From the NCBI GenBank assembly GCA_963761475.1, contig CAVXGT010000019.1, forward strand, positions 682,001 through 746,000: a stretch of DNA of 64,000 nt, read 5' to 3'. A program made the position numbers and the translations under genes. Origin of the DNA: Ga0077555 sp963761475. GTDB lineage: Bacteria > Pseudomonadota > Alphaproteobacteria > Rhizobiales > Hyphomicrobiaceae. Numbering within the stretch: the stretch's first letter is position 1; every line of letters starts with the position of its first letter. The notes under the pieces were generated by a model, which did not search any database, was not told the DNA's origin, and was given only the letters and a program-made list of their open reading frames with translations. Positions 17,733 through 26,122 of the stretch are shown here, one piece after another.

Positions 17733-18434
17733 TTACAGGAACCGCTCGTAGACGAGAAGCGTGTCGCCTGGCTTGATGACGTAGTCATCGGGGACGTCGA
17801 GCTTCTCTACGAGCCCGTTTATACGTCGAGTGATCTGAACAAGCCGTTGATTGGCGCGCTCGGAATAGCCACCAGCAATGGCGACGGCCGAGCGGACGGT
17901 CATGCCGCTGACATAGGCGTACTGGCCGGCGCTGCGGACCTCGCCAAGGATGAAGAACGGGCGGTTCTGCGCGATATCGACGGTGACTTCGGGATCGCGG
18001 ACATATTTCGCGCCGAGGTTTGCCTTGATGCGCTGCTCGAGAGCGTAGGTCGTCAAGCCGCGCGCGGGGACGCGGCCGATCAGGGGTATGCTGATGGCGC
18101 CGCCATGATCGACGGTATAGAGGCGCGAGAGATTGGGCTGGCCGTAGACGAAGACGCGCAACTTGTCACCGGTGTCGAGGAGGTAGGGGCCGTCGGTATC
18201 GGCAACCGCCATCGGGCCTTGCAAGGCGACGGGCACAACTGTCGGCTGACTAATGACATCGCCACCAATGTTACCCGCATAGGCGGGGCCGGGATCGCCC
18301 ATTGCGACCGATGTCTGCCACGTTTCCGAATTGGCCGGCACGACGTGCATATCGCTTGCCCACTCGTCAAAGTGAGCGCAGCCCGCGAGGCTCGCGGCCA
18401 GCACGATCGGCACAATGCGGTGACGCCACATCAT
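17733..18434 (-). CDS. polysaccharide export outer-membrane lipoprotein (Wza family)
   Basis: 233 residues. A lipoprotein signal MMWRHRIVPIVLAASLAGC ends in the lipobox LAGC. The poly_export domain follows: YLLDTGDKLRVFVYGQPNLSRLYTV, then ISIPLIGRVPARGLT, and a SLBB-type domain with PFFILGEVRSAGQYAYVSGMTVRSAVAIAGGY and DDYVIKPGDTLLVYERFL. Wza-like proteins form the outer-membrane channel for polysaccharide. I start at the double ATG at 18434/18431 with GAGGA about nine bases before; an upstream ATG at 18482 would spoil the signal peptide. It is divergent from the chain-length gene at 18635, so both likely share the 200-base promoter region. Confidence 0.92.
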   Translation of the reverse strand: MMWRHRIVPIVLAASLAGCAHFDEWASDMHVVPANSETWQTSVAMGDPGPAYAGNIGGDVISQPTVVPVALQGPMAVADTDGPYLLDTGDKLRVFVYGQPNLSRLYTVDHGGAISIPLIGRVPARGLTTYALEQRIKANLGAKYVRDPEVTVDIAQNRPFFILGEVRSAGQYAYVSGMTVRSAVAIAGGYSERANQRLVQITRRINGLVEKLDVPDDYVIKPGDTLLVYERFL

Positions 18435-18634
18435 CGGACGGGTCCTCGAACAGGATGAACACACAGCAAACCTTGGCAGCAACCGGTTAAGAAAACCTGA
18501 TCGGGCGGGTCACTTTGACCGGCTTAAGGGTTTTGCAATGTTGGCCTGTTCAAATCCGGCACAGGTGGAAAGCCCTGGTGATCATCTCGATCGGCCGGGA
18601 GCTGGCAGTCGCAATCAGGAAACCGGGGCCGCAC

Positions 18635-20875
18635 ATGGGCGCAAGCCATTCCGAGCCGCAAAACGACATCGAACTTGCTGCGTTGCCGGCCGCGATTGGA
18701 CGCAGTGCCAAGGCCATCGTGATCGCATCCTTGATGGTGGGGGCGCTCACGTATGCAGGGCTGTCGCTGGTGCCTGCGCGCTACACGTCGACCGCACAGG
18801 TTTCAGTGGGTGCACGCCGGGCGGATACCACAGGCAATCCGGGCATTGCCGCATTGCAGCTCGATCGCGAGGCTATCCGCAGTCGGGTGCAGGAATTGCG
18901 CTCGCCGGATCTGGCGCGCCGGCTTGCCAGCGAGTTGCAACTGAACCTCCGGCCCGAATTCAACAATGCACTTTCCGAGCAGGGCATTCTCGGCGCGCTG
19001 ATGCGCCTCACGGGGATCGGCGGTCCGAGGGCTGGAGAAACGGAAGAGGAGCGAGTGCTTGCCGCGTACTATAGGGCGCTGCAAGTCTATGAGATGAAGG
19101 AGACGCGGGTGATCGCGGTTTCCTTCACGGCGCGTGACAGTGCCTTGGCAGCGCAAGCGGCGAACCGGCTCATCGAACTCTTCCAGGAGCGTTTGCGCCA
19201 ACAGGGCGTCAGTGAGACGACAGATACGAATGCCTGGCTCGGGCCGGAGATCGAAAAGCGGAACTCGGAACTCGCCGTAGCCGAGGCCATGGTCGAGAAG
19301 TTCCGGACATCTGCCAACCTCTTCCGCGGCAACAACGGCAACGATCTCTCTGGGCTTGCCGAGCAGCAACTGACCGACCTCACGAGCGAATTGACGAAGG
19401 CGCGCGGACAGCGTGGAGAGGCCGAGGCCCGCGCGCGGGCGGCCCGCGATCTCGTCAACCGGGGCAGTCCCGATGCCATTCCGGATGTGCAGAAGTCGCC
19501 GGTCATCCAGGGGCTGATTGCGCAGCGTGTCCGGGCCGAGCGTGATATTGCGGAAGCTTCGAGTCAACTTCTACCGGCACATCCGAGGATGCGTCAGCTC
19601 AACGCCAACCTGGTGGATTTGCGCCGGCAGGTGCAGCGCGAAGCTGCGGTCGTGGTGGAGGGGCTCGAGCGCGAAGCCAAGGTTTTGTCATTGCGCGAAG
19701 AGTTGGCACAGCGTTCGCTCGACGATGCGAAGGCGCGTATCGGCGCCAAGGCCGGAGATCGAATCCGGTTGGCGCAACTCGAGGATGAAGCCAAGGCCAA
19801 GCGGCGGGAGCTGGCGGCGTTGCGGGAGCGGTTCGAGGCAGCGCGCTCGCGGACCACGACGAAGCCGACGCCGGTGGAGCTCGCGGTGATTGCGACGGCA
19901 CGGGCGTCGAGCCAACCGGCCTGGCCGAACCCGGTGCGTAGTGCATTGCTGGCAGCGGCAGCGACGTTTGTGCTGGGGCTTGTGTTCGCGCTCTTCCGTG
20001 CGCTGCTGGCGGGTGCACCGCGGCAGGTTGCTGGACGATCGGAGCCGGTGCTGGCCGGCAGCGGGGTCGCGTCTGCGATCAAGGTGGAGGCTCAGCCGGT
20101 TGCTGGACGGCAGCCGGCGCCGCACCCGATGCCTGCGGTGCCAGATCCGGTCCTGATGTCACGTGTGCGTGCGACGGCTGGCGATCGGGGAGCTTCCGTG
20201 TCTGAGGCGGGAACCGGTGCCATCGCCAGTGTCGGCGAGGGGGTGCAGAGGCTGCTCGGCAATTCGGCGGGCCATGGCGGCTACAGGACCGTGGTGGTCG
20301 GGGAGACCGATCTCGTCGATGCGCGCTCCCAGGCGGTCGAGATCGTAACCGGGCTGGCGGCGGCGGGGCGTCATGTGGTGCTGGTTGATTGGAGCCTGGA
20401 TGGGCAGGGCGCAGCTTCGCAGCTTGGCGTTCCGGTTTCTCCTGGTTTCAGCGACTTGATTGCGGGAACACACGAATTCGAGGATGTCGTGCATGGCCTT
20501 CCCGGTGGAGAGGTTCACGTCGTCCCTTCCGGGGCAGCACCGTCGTCGCGGCAGGTCATGCTCGATCCCGACCGTCTGAACATGCTGCTCGATGCGCTGG
20601 ATGAAGCCTATTCAGATGTGGTTGTGACGGGGCGGAGCAGCGACGTGCGGGAGCTGTTCCTGGCCACGGAAGGGCGGTTCGATGCGGGCATCGTCGTGGG
20701 GCCGGGACCGGCCAAAGGCGATGCGGCGGGCCAGTTTCTCGGCTTCGATGTGACCGAGATCGACGTTATGCGCCTCGTACCCGGCCGCTCGACCGCCGTG
20801 CGACGGCGGATGGGATCAAGTCAGGGTGCACCGCGGACCGCGGTGGCGGGCGACGTTGCAACTGCCGCGTCGTGA
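18635..20875 (+). CDS. Wzz/GumC-type exopolysaccharide chain-length protein with degenerate kinase-like domain
   Basis: 746 residues. A first membrane helix (about 28-50) opens a Wzz domain with YTSTAQVSVGAR; a long periplasmic coiled coil follows (about 190-420) with the GNVR-type region, then a second helix (about 433-460, SALLAAAATFVLGLVFALF). The C-terminal domain (about 548-735) has the layout of a BY-kinase/CpsD ATPase, but the Walker A region reads VVVGETDLVDARSQAVEIV without GKS/T, the A' motif is VVLVDWSLDG and the Walker B site is DVVVTGRSSD. No tyrosine cluster ends the protein. It probably works with the Wza-like channel in polysaccharide export; kinase activity appears lost. Start ATG 18635 is chosen by homology; upstream codons from 18515 give no membrane-protein start. 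Confidence 0.85.
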   Translation: MGASHSEPQNDIELAALPAAIGRSAKAIVIASLMVGALTYAGLSLVPARYTSTAQVSVGARRADTTGNPGIAALQLDREAIRSRVQELRSPDLARRLASELQLNLRPEFNNALSEQGILGALMRLTGIGGPRAGETEEERVLAAYYRALQVYEMKETRVIAVSFTARDSALAAQAANRLIELFQERLRQQGVSETTDTNAWLGPEIEKRNSELAVAEAMVEKFRTSANLFRGNNGNDLSGLAEQQLTDLTSELTKARGQRGEAEARARAARDLVNRGSPDAIPDVQKSPVIQGLIAQRVRAERDIAEASSQLLPAHPRMRQLNANLVDLRRQVQREAAVVVEGLEREAKVLSLREELAQRSLDDAKARIGAKAGDRIRLAQLEDEAKAKRRELAALRERFEAARSRTTTKPTPVELAVIATARASSQPAWPNPVRSALLAAAATFVLGLVFALFRALLAGAPRQVAGRSEPVLAGSGVASAIKVEAQPVAGRQPAPHPMPAVPDPVLMSRVRATAGDRGASVSEAGTGAIASVGEGVQRLLGNSAGHGGYRTVVVGETDLVDARSQAVEIVTGLAAAGRHVVLVDWSLDGQGAASQLGVPVSPGFSDLIAGTHEFEDVVHGLPGGEVHVVPSGAAPSSRQVMLDPDRLNMLLDALDEAYSDVVVTGRSSDVRELFLATEGRFDAGIVVGPGPAKGDAAGQFLGFDVTEIDVMRLVPGRSTAVRRRMGSSQGAPRTAVAGDVATAAS

Positions 20876-20934
20876 ATTCGAGAAGGGCCTGCACGAGCGG
20901 GCCTGGCGGATCGGTGGCGCAAGGCCCAAAGATC

Positions 20935-20968
20935 AATGGGAGGCGACCTAGCATGGTCGCCTCCCATT
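20935..20968 (+). terminator. perfect 14-bp inverted repeat after the chain-length gene
   Basis: AATGGGAGGCGACC (20935-20948) pairs perfectly with GGTCGCCTCCCATT (20955-20968) around the six-base loop TAGCAT. It lies 60 bases after the stop of the Wzz-type gene and before the convergent NYN gene, so it is placed as a bidirectional terminator. A long uridine tract is missing on either strand, so termination may be Rho-assisted. Confidence 0.65.
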
Positions 20969-21046
20969 CTGTTATCTGCCTGAAGGTTGTCGGATCTGCT
21001 TCAGTCACTTCGGAAAGCGAAAGCGGACCGGCGGTGTTCTAAATCG

Positions 21047-21829
21047 TCAGCTTGGCGAGGTGGTGCGGCGACGACGTGTCGAACGCACGACCACCGTTGC
21101 GCTGTCCGCGGCGCTCTCGGAGTCGGTGATGACTTCGGCCTCGTCGGTCAACGCCGGCTCGTTGTCAGTGCCGCGATCGATCGGCTCGGCCCGCGCAGGA
21201 CGGCGAGACTGAACGGTTGGGCGCTCGTCCTGGTCTCCCGCGTCATCCTGGTCATCGCGGTTCGGACGATCGTCACGGTCGAGTTGCGGGCGTGGCGGGC
21301 GCCCAACACGGGCAATGCGGCCCTGCAGGGTATCGATGTCGACGAACTGGTCAGCCTGACGGCGCAACTCGTCGGCCACCATTGCTGGCTGCGTCTCGAT
21401 CGTAGAGATCACCGTGACGCGCTTGCCCATCAACTGAAGGGCCGAGGCAAGACTGGCAAAGCTTTGCTCGCCAGAGAACAGAATGATGTGATCGGCCTTG
21501 TCGGCAAGACGCATCGCGTCCACGGCCAACTCGACGTCCATGCTGGTGCGGAAACGGCGGCGACCGACGGAGTCGGTGAAGCCGCGCGCCGGCTTGGTCA
21601 CCATGGTGTAGCCGTTGTAGTCGAGCCAATCGGCGAGCGGCCGAAAGGTCGAATACTCCTGATCCTCAACGATCGCCGTGTAGTAGAGCACGCGGATCAA
21701 TTGCCCCTGCGCACGCAGGAACTCGAGCAACTTGCGATAGTCGATCTCAAAACCCAGAGCACGGACGGTCGCATGTAAGTTCGGCCCGTCTATGAAGGCA
21801 AAGATGCGCTCGCCTGGCTGAATATTCAA
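21047..21829 (-). CDS. NYN domain protein (LabA/DUF88 family)
   Basis: 260 residues. The N-terminal NYN (PIN-like nuclease) domain spans about 1-165: RIFAFIDGPNLHATVRALG with the first Asp, then SMDVELAVDAMRLADKADHIILFSGEQSF and KRVTVISTI. The usual SGDGDF/SGDSDF motif is SGEQSF here, so two metal-binding Asp positions are changed. The C-terminal 95 residues are acidic and basic in alternation (Asp, Arg, Glu, Pro-rich), probably disordered, ending RRRRTTSPS. Family members are RNases or RNA-binding regulators; activity in this one is uncertain. Confidence 0.85.
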   Translation of the reverse strand: MNIQPGERIFAFIDGPNLHATVRALGFEIDYRKLLEFLRAQGQLIRVLYYTAIVEDQEYSTFRPLADWLDYNGYTMVTKPARGFTDSVGRRRFRTSMDVELAVDAMRLADKADHIILFSGEQSFASLASALQLMGKRVTVISTIETQPAMVADELRRQADQFVDIDTLQGRIARVGRPPRPQLDRDDRPNRDDQDDAGDQDERPTVQSRRPARAEPIDRGTDNEPALTDEAEVITDSESAADSATVVVRSTRRRRTTSPS

Positions 21830-21917
21830 GTGCTTGGTCCTCGTTCGATAATGGAGAATGGGCCGTCATATAGATGACACAACGGACTGTCGCAAGCCGT
21901 TCGGCTAGGAAATATTG

Positions 21918-22256
21918 TTATGCGGAGCCCACTAGTAAATCGACGAGCTGGTTGGCATCGATCGGCTTTCTCAGCACGGCTAAGGCTTCGTTTGGTATGC
22001 TATCCGGGAACGCCAACATCCCTGTTATCACAATGAATTTTTTCCGCCTGACAATCATTGCGGCAATCACTTCGTTGGCAAAGTGGTCACCCAATTTCAA
22101 ATCTATCAAGACGAAGTCGACTGCGTCTAGGTCCAATCGCCGCATGGCCTCGGCCGCAGTCGTGCAAGTGTCGACCAACTCGGCGCCATTCTCCATCAGG
22201 GCCGTCTCGATGAGGAATGCAGTCAATCCGTTGTCTTCGATCAATAGGATGCGCAT
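21918..22256 (-). CDS. single-domain response regulator
   Basis: 112 residues consisting only of a receiver domain. Acidic pair E7-D8 (LIEDNG), phospho-acceptor D52 (FVLIDLKLGD), T78 (IVITG) and K97 (LRKPID) are all present. There is no output domain, so it must act through a partner or as a phosphate sink. No kinase gene is adjacent. I start at the ATG at 22256 by domain boundary; the frame stays open upstream for 94 codons without coding character. Base composition is a little more AT-rich than in neighbours. Confidence 0.85.
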   Translation of the reverse strand: MRILLIEDNGLTAFLIETALMENGAELVDTCTTAAEAMRRLDLDAVDFVLIDLKLGDHFANEVIAAMIVRRKKFIVITGMLAFPDSIPNEALAVLRKPIDANQLVDLLVGSA

Positions 22257-22821
22257 GCCCGTCAGTGGGCCCGAAGGGGCGTTTTTGTTGTCGCGATGTG
22301 CCAATTCGTTTGTCCGGTATGTCGTGGGGAATGTGAACAAGATGATGATATGTGGAGGGTCGCCGGCGACGCCATTAACATGGCTTGGGGGGTGGTTGGG
22401 CCCGCCGCCTCGGCGGGATCGGGGGATAACGCATGCGGTTGGTCTGGAGAGTCTCGACGTGGATTGTGTATTTTTGGCGTCTTCGAAAACCGATGAATTG
22501 ATTGTCCGATAGCCCTGCCAACGGACCTCGCACCTCACGGACCCGTTAGCATAAATGTCCAGACTTATACAACGGTGTGCCTACCGTCTCCGGGCGGACG
22601 GTCAGCAACGCCCTCTTGGTCCAAGGTCGGGCCACGCGCGTCGATCAAGATCTGGGCAGGGGTGTTCGCCTTGGTGATTGTGACGTCGTGGATGGACGTG
22701 TTAACGATTTTGGCCAAGATTTTGGGTGTCAGGGGAACAGGACCGAACGGCTAGCACGCAGATTGCAGTTGCTTGGTCGATAACGATGCCAAAATTGAAG
22801 AGCCTGGAGCTTCCGATCGAG
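22257..22821. other. intergenic region, no gene recognised
   Basis: About 565 bases between the divergent receiver-domain gene and the polysaccharide deacetylase gene. Short frames have no ribosome binding site or family match. Both promoters should lie here. I see no RNA gene. Confidence 0.55.
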
Positions 22822-23886
22822 ATGAACCGACGCAAGACTGGCCTCACGAAGCTCGCATTGTCGACCCTGCATTACTCCGGCGCCAGCGGTCTGCTGTCGC
22901 CCCTTACGCGAGGGATCGGCGTCATATTCACCTTGCACAGGGTACGCCCCGAGGGCTCGGCTGCTTTCGGTCCAAACCGAATCCTCGAAGTGACGCCGGA
23001 GTTCCTTGAAGCGACGATCGAGCTGGTGCGCCAGCGTGGATTTGACGTCATTTCCCTGGATCAGGCCCATTCTCGGCTGACGGAGGGCGACTTCGACCAG
23101 CCGTTCGCCTGCTTCACGTTCGATGATGGTTACCGTGACAATCGCGAGTACGCCTATCCGATCTTTCGCCGGCATGATCTGCCGTTTGCGATCTACATCC
23201 CGACAGATTACCCGGATGGCACTGGCGATTTGTGGTGGATCACGCTGGAGAGCATTCTTGCCGCCGTGAACGCGCTGGATCTCAATGTCGATGGCAGGAT
23301 GTGCCATTTTGATCTTGAGAGTACCGAGCAGAAGGATCGTGCCTATGAGCGGTTGTATTGGTGGCTGCGATCGCTGCCGGAGATGGATGCGCGCCAACTC
23401 GTGAACGAGCTTGCGCAGGCGCATGGCGTTGCCAACGCGGACTTGTGCCGTGAGCTCATCATGAGTTGGGATGAGATCAGGGATCTCGCGACCGATCCAC
23501 TGGTGACGTTTGGCGCCCATACCCGTCGGCATCTGGCGCTGGCGAAGCTGCCGAATGGCGGTGCAGTTCTCGAGATTGCAGAAAGCGTGGCGCGGCTCGA
23601 AGCCGAGCTCGGCCGGCCGGTTGGGCATTTCAGCTATCCCTATGGCGACGAGAGCAGTGCTGGTTCGCGTGAATTCGCGATGGTGCGCGAGCTGGGGCTG
23701 AAAACGGCGGTGACCACCAGAAAGGGGCTGCTGCACGAGACGCACGCCCGTCAACTGACGGGCTTGCCGCGGGTCTCCCTCAATGGCGACTATCAGCAAA
23801 TTCGATATGTCAAAGCGCTGCTGTCGGGCGCGCCGTTCGCATTCTGGAACCTGGCGCGGCGACTGCAGCTTCGGCCAGCGGCCTGA
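22822..23886 (+). CDS. polysaccharide deacetylase (NodB homology domain)
   Basis: About 354 residues, carbohydrate esterase family 4. Motif 1 is FTFDDGYRDN (catalytic and metal Asp), motif 2 is FGAHTRRHLAL (metal-binding His pair, H-x4-H), and FSYPYGDES is motif 3. A domain-specific insertion between motifs (about 140-210) includes WWITLESILAAV. It removes N- or O-acetyl groups from a glycan, plausibly the exopolysaccharide made by the locus at 12805-20875 or a cell wall glycan. No signal peptide is seen, so a cytoplasmic or lipid-linked substrate is possible. Start ATG 22822 fits homologues; ATG 22786 would add twelve residues. Confidence 0.88.
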   Translation: MNRRKTGLTKLALSTLHYSGASGLLSPLTRGIGVIFTLHRVRPEGSAAFGPNRILEVTPEFLEATIELVRQRGFDVISLDQAHSRLTEGDFDQPFACFTFDDGYRDNREYAYPIFRRHDLPFAIYIPTDYPDGTGDLWWITLESILAAVNALDLNVDGRMCHFDLESTEQKDRAYERLYWWLRSLPEMDARQLVNELAQAHGVANADLCRELIMSWDEIRDLATDPLVTFGAHTRRHLALAKLPNGGAVLEIAESVARLEAELGRPVGHFSYPYGDESSAGSREFAMVRELGLKTAVTTRKGLLHETHARQLTGLPRVSLNGDYQQIRYVKALLSGAPFAFWNLARRLQLRPAA

Positions 23887-23949
23887 TTGCTATTCAGCCA
23901 CAGTGAGTGTTGCACTGGCGTGCTGCTGCCAGCCGGCAAGGTTGCTTGG

Positions 23950-24168
23950 TCAAGTCTGGCGGGGATACATCCAGCGTATAATGAGGCCGGCCGGTGGAAC
24001 CCAGGCAAGGCCAGCGATGGCGTAATAGAAAAAGTGCACGAGACCACTGCGCTCGGGCAGCATGACTGTGGCGAGTGCGGCAGCCGCCAGTACATAGACA
24101 AACAGCAGAACGATGAGCGCCATGGTGCCGATCAATGCTCGGCTCGTCGGACGTTTTGCGTGCTGCAT
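23950..24168 (-). CDS. DUF2842 small membrane protein
   Basis: 72 residues with two membrane segments (about 13-37, LIGTMALIVLLFVYVLAAAALA, and 45-65, FFYYAIAGLAWVPPAGLIIRWM) and the C-terminal WMYPRQ typical of DUF2842 in alphaproteobacteria. Its function is unknown. It lies convergent with the deacetylase gene and divergent from the heme A synthase gene, a neighbour seen in other members of the order. Confidence 0.82.
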   Translation of the reverse strand: MQHAKRPTSRALIGTMALIVLLFVYVLAAAALATVMLPERSGLVHFFYYAIAGLAWVPPAGLIIRWMYPRQT

Positions 24169-24324
24169 GGGAAAGCCCAGATCGTTGGCGGGAGCGGCAT
24201 GGGTCTAAAGGCCAGGCCGGCACCACCGCGCCATCGCGGCGCATTGCCGGCCTTGCTGATGACGCACTAGGTGTCAGCATCGACGTCATGTGGCAAGGCG
24301 GTACGTGTGAGGCAGAACGACGAA

Positions 24325-25395
24325 ATGCGCAACCCGGTCTTGGCGGATCGTGGCGCCGGCGACCGCGCCCTGGAGGTGTGGTTAATGTGTGTGGCCGCCA
24401 TGGTGGCTTTGACGGCCGTCGTCGGGGCTGCGACCCGGCTCACCGGGTCAGGGCTTTCGATCACCGAATGGCAGCCTCTGCTCGGGATCGTCCCGCCGCT
24501 CGGCGAGGCCGCGTGGCTGGACGCTTTCGAAAAGTACAAGCAGATCCCCCAGTACACCGAGCTCAACCGCGGGATGACGCTCGACGGCTTCAAGGCCATC
24601 TATTGGTGGGAGTGGGCACACCGGTTGATTGCGCGATCGATCGGGGTGGTGATGCTTGTGCCCATGATCGCCTTCTGGCTGGCCGGGCGGATCGGGCGGC
24701 GGTTGGCACCGAGGTTGGTGGGGCTGTTTGCGCTCGGCGGGCTGCAAGGTGCGATCGGCTGGATCATGGTGGTGTCGGGACTGAGCGAACGCACCTCGGT
24801 CAGTCCCTACCGTCTGGCGCTGCATCTTGGATGCGCGGTGCTGATATTTGCCCTGCTGGTGTGGACCATCCTCGAGCTGCGGGCGCTTCGGCGGCCGCGG
24901 GGCCTGCATCTTTCGACCCTTACGCGTGGACAGTGGTGGCGGGCTGGCGCGCTCGTGGTGCTGGTCTACCTGCAGATCCTTTCCGGCGCACTCGTGGCCG
25001 GTCTCAAGGCGGGGCTCACCTACAACACCTGGCCGTTGATGGACGGACGGTTGGTGCCGAACGGTTTGGGGTCGCTCAGCCCATGGTGGCTCAACATTTT
25101 CGAGAACGTCACGACGGTTCAATTCGACCACCGCATGCTGGCCTATCTGGTCGTGGGGCTGGCGATCTGGCAAGCCGTGTCGGTGGCCCGCACCGCCGAT
25201 GATGACGTGGTGGCGCGGTCGGGGCTTTGGCTCGGTGTGGCGGTAGTTGCGCAAATGGGACTGGGCATCTGGACGCTGCTGGCCTGGGTGCCGCTCGGGC
25301 TTGGCGTGTTGCACCAGGCGGGCGCGCTGGTCGTGCTGGCAGTCGCGCTCTGGCACCTGTTCGCATTGCGGCGCGCGATCAGGGCCGTCGACTGA
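24325..25395 (+). CDS. ctaA: heme A synthase (COX15/CtaA)
   Basis: 356 residues with eight membrane segments. It oxidises the C8 methyl of heme O to the formyl of heme A for cytochrome c oxidase. Family marks are GAATRLTGSGLSITEWQP, the conserved Glu in YWWEWAHRLIAR, and paired heme-ligand histidines in WAHRL, ALHLG, FDHRM and VLHQAG. The second half repeats the four-helix layout of the first, as usual. I start at ATG 24325 with GAGG upstream; the frame is open from a GTG at 24271. No cox genes are adjacent. Confidence 0.94.
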   Translation: MRNPVLADRGAGDRALEVWLMCVAAMVALTAVVGAATRLTGSGLSITEWQPLLGIVPPLGEAAWLDAFEKYKQIPQYTELNRGMTLDGFKAIYWWEWAHRLIARSIGVVMLVPMIAFWLAGRIGRRLAPRLVGLFALGGLQGAIGWIMVVSGLSERTSVSPYRLALHLGCAVLIFALLVWTILELRALRRPRGLHLSTLTRGQWWRAGALVVLVYLQILSGALVAGLKAGLTYNTWPLMDGRLVPNGLGSLSPWWLNIFENVTTVQFDHRMLAYLVVGLAIWQAVSVARTADDDVVARSGLWLGVAVVAQMGLGIWTLLAWVPLGLGVLHQAGALVVLAVALWHLFALRRAIRAVD

Positions 25396-25416
25396 TCGGA
25401 CCGATCCTTGCTGGCG

Positions 25417-26088
25417 TTATGGTGCGTTGGTCTGCAGCGCGGCGAGCTCGCGGCGCAAGTTGGTGCGCGCCGGACCATCCCAGGCGACATGGTGATCCGC
25501 GCAAAGATAGAGCCGGGGCCGGTCCAGGAAGTTTTCGAGGACGGATGTGCGGCCAGAGCGATAGCGGTCGTCGGGAACAAACGCATATTCGCGCCTGACG
25601 GCAGCGGCATAGGCGTCATAGACCGGGGCGGGTTGGGCGAGGATCGACAGATCGAGATCGACGAAGCGAACGAGGTCGGGGTCATCGCCGCCTGAGCCAG
25701 CTTCCTTCAGATCGAAATGGGCGGTCGCCTCGATCAGATGGGCAACACGGATCGCTGCGGCTGGTGGGAAACCCAGGGCGCGCAGTGCCGCCTGCGCCAG
25801 TGCTGCGCTCGCACTTTCGTTGTCCTTGCGCCTCACATCGTAGATGGCGTCGTGGAAGAAGATGGCCAAGCCGGTCGATCGCTGATCGGCAAAGAGCGAC
25901 GCCTCGGTTTCGGCAAGCTCAAGCAGCATCTCGATGTGGCGGAGCGTGTGGTAGTGACGCCCGGGCTCGCTGTAGGCCGCCGCCAACTCTGCGAACACAC
26001 GGTCGGCTGCGGCCTCGCTGCCAGGAGGGCAGACGAGATCGCGCCATTTGATTTGGAGGCCTGCTGCATCGTAGGCCGCAGAGATCAT
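25417..26088 (-). CDS. predicted HD-superfamily metal-dependent phosphohydrolase (COG4339)
   Basis: 223 residues. The N-terminal YSEPGRHYHTLRHIEMLLEL carries the first His set, and FFHDAIYD the HD pair, followed by NESASAALA and a helical C-terminal half with FVDLDLSIL. This is the COG4339 family, whose substrate is not known. It is convergent with ctaA and follows an LLM gene on the same strand. No ribosome binding site is obvious at the ATG ending at 26088, but homologues begin about here. Confidence 0.82.
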   Translation of the reverse strand: MISAAYDAAGLQIKWRDLVCPPGSEAAADRVFAELAAAYSEPGRHYHTLRHIEMLLELAETEASLFADQRSTGLAIFFHDAIYDVRRKDNESASAALAQAALRALGFPPAAAIRVAHLIEATAHFDLKEAGSGGDDPDLVRFVDLDLSILAQPAPVYDAYAAAVRREYAFVPDDRYRSGRTSVLENFLDRPRLYLCADHHVAWDGPARTNLRRELAALQTNAP

Positions 26089-26122
26089 GGGGTGCCTGCT
26101 GTTCTAGGCCCAATATCTGCTG

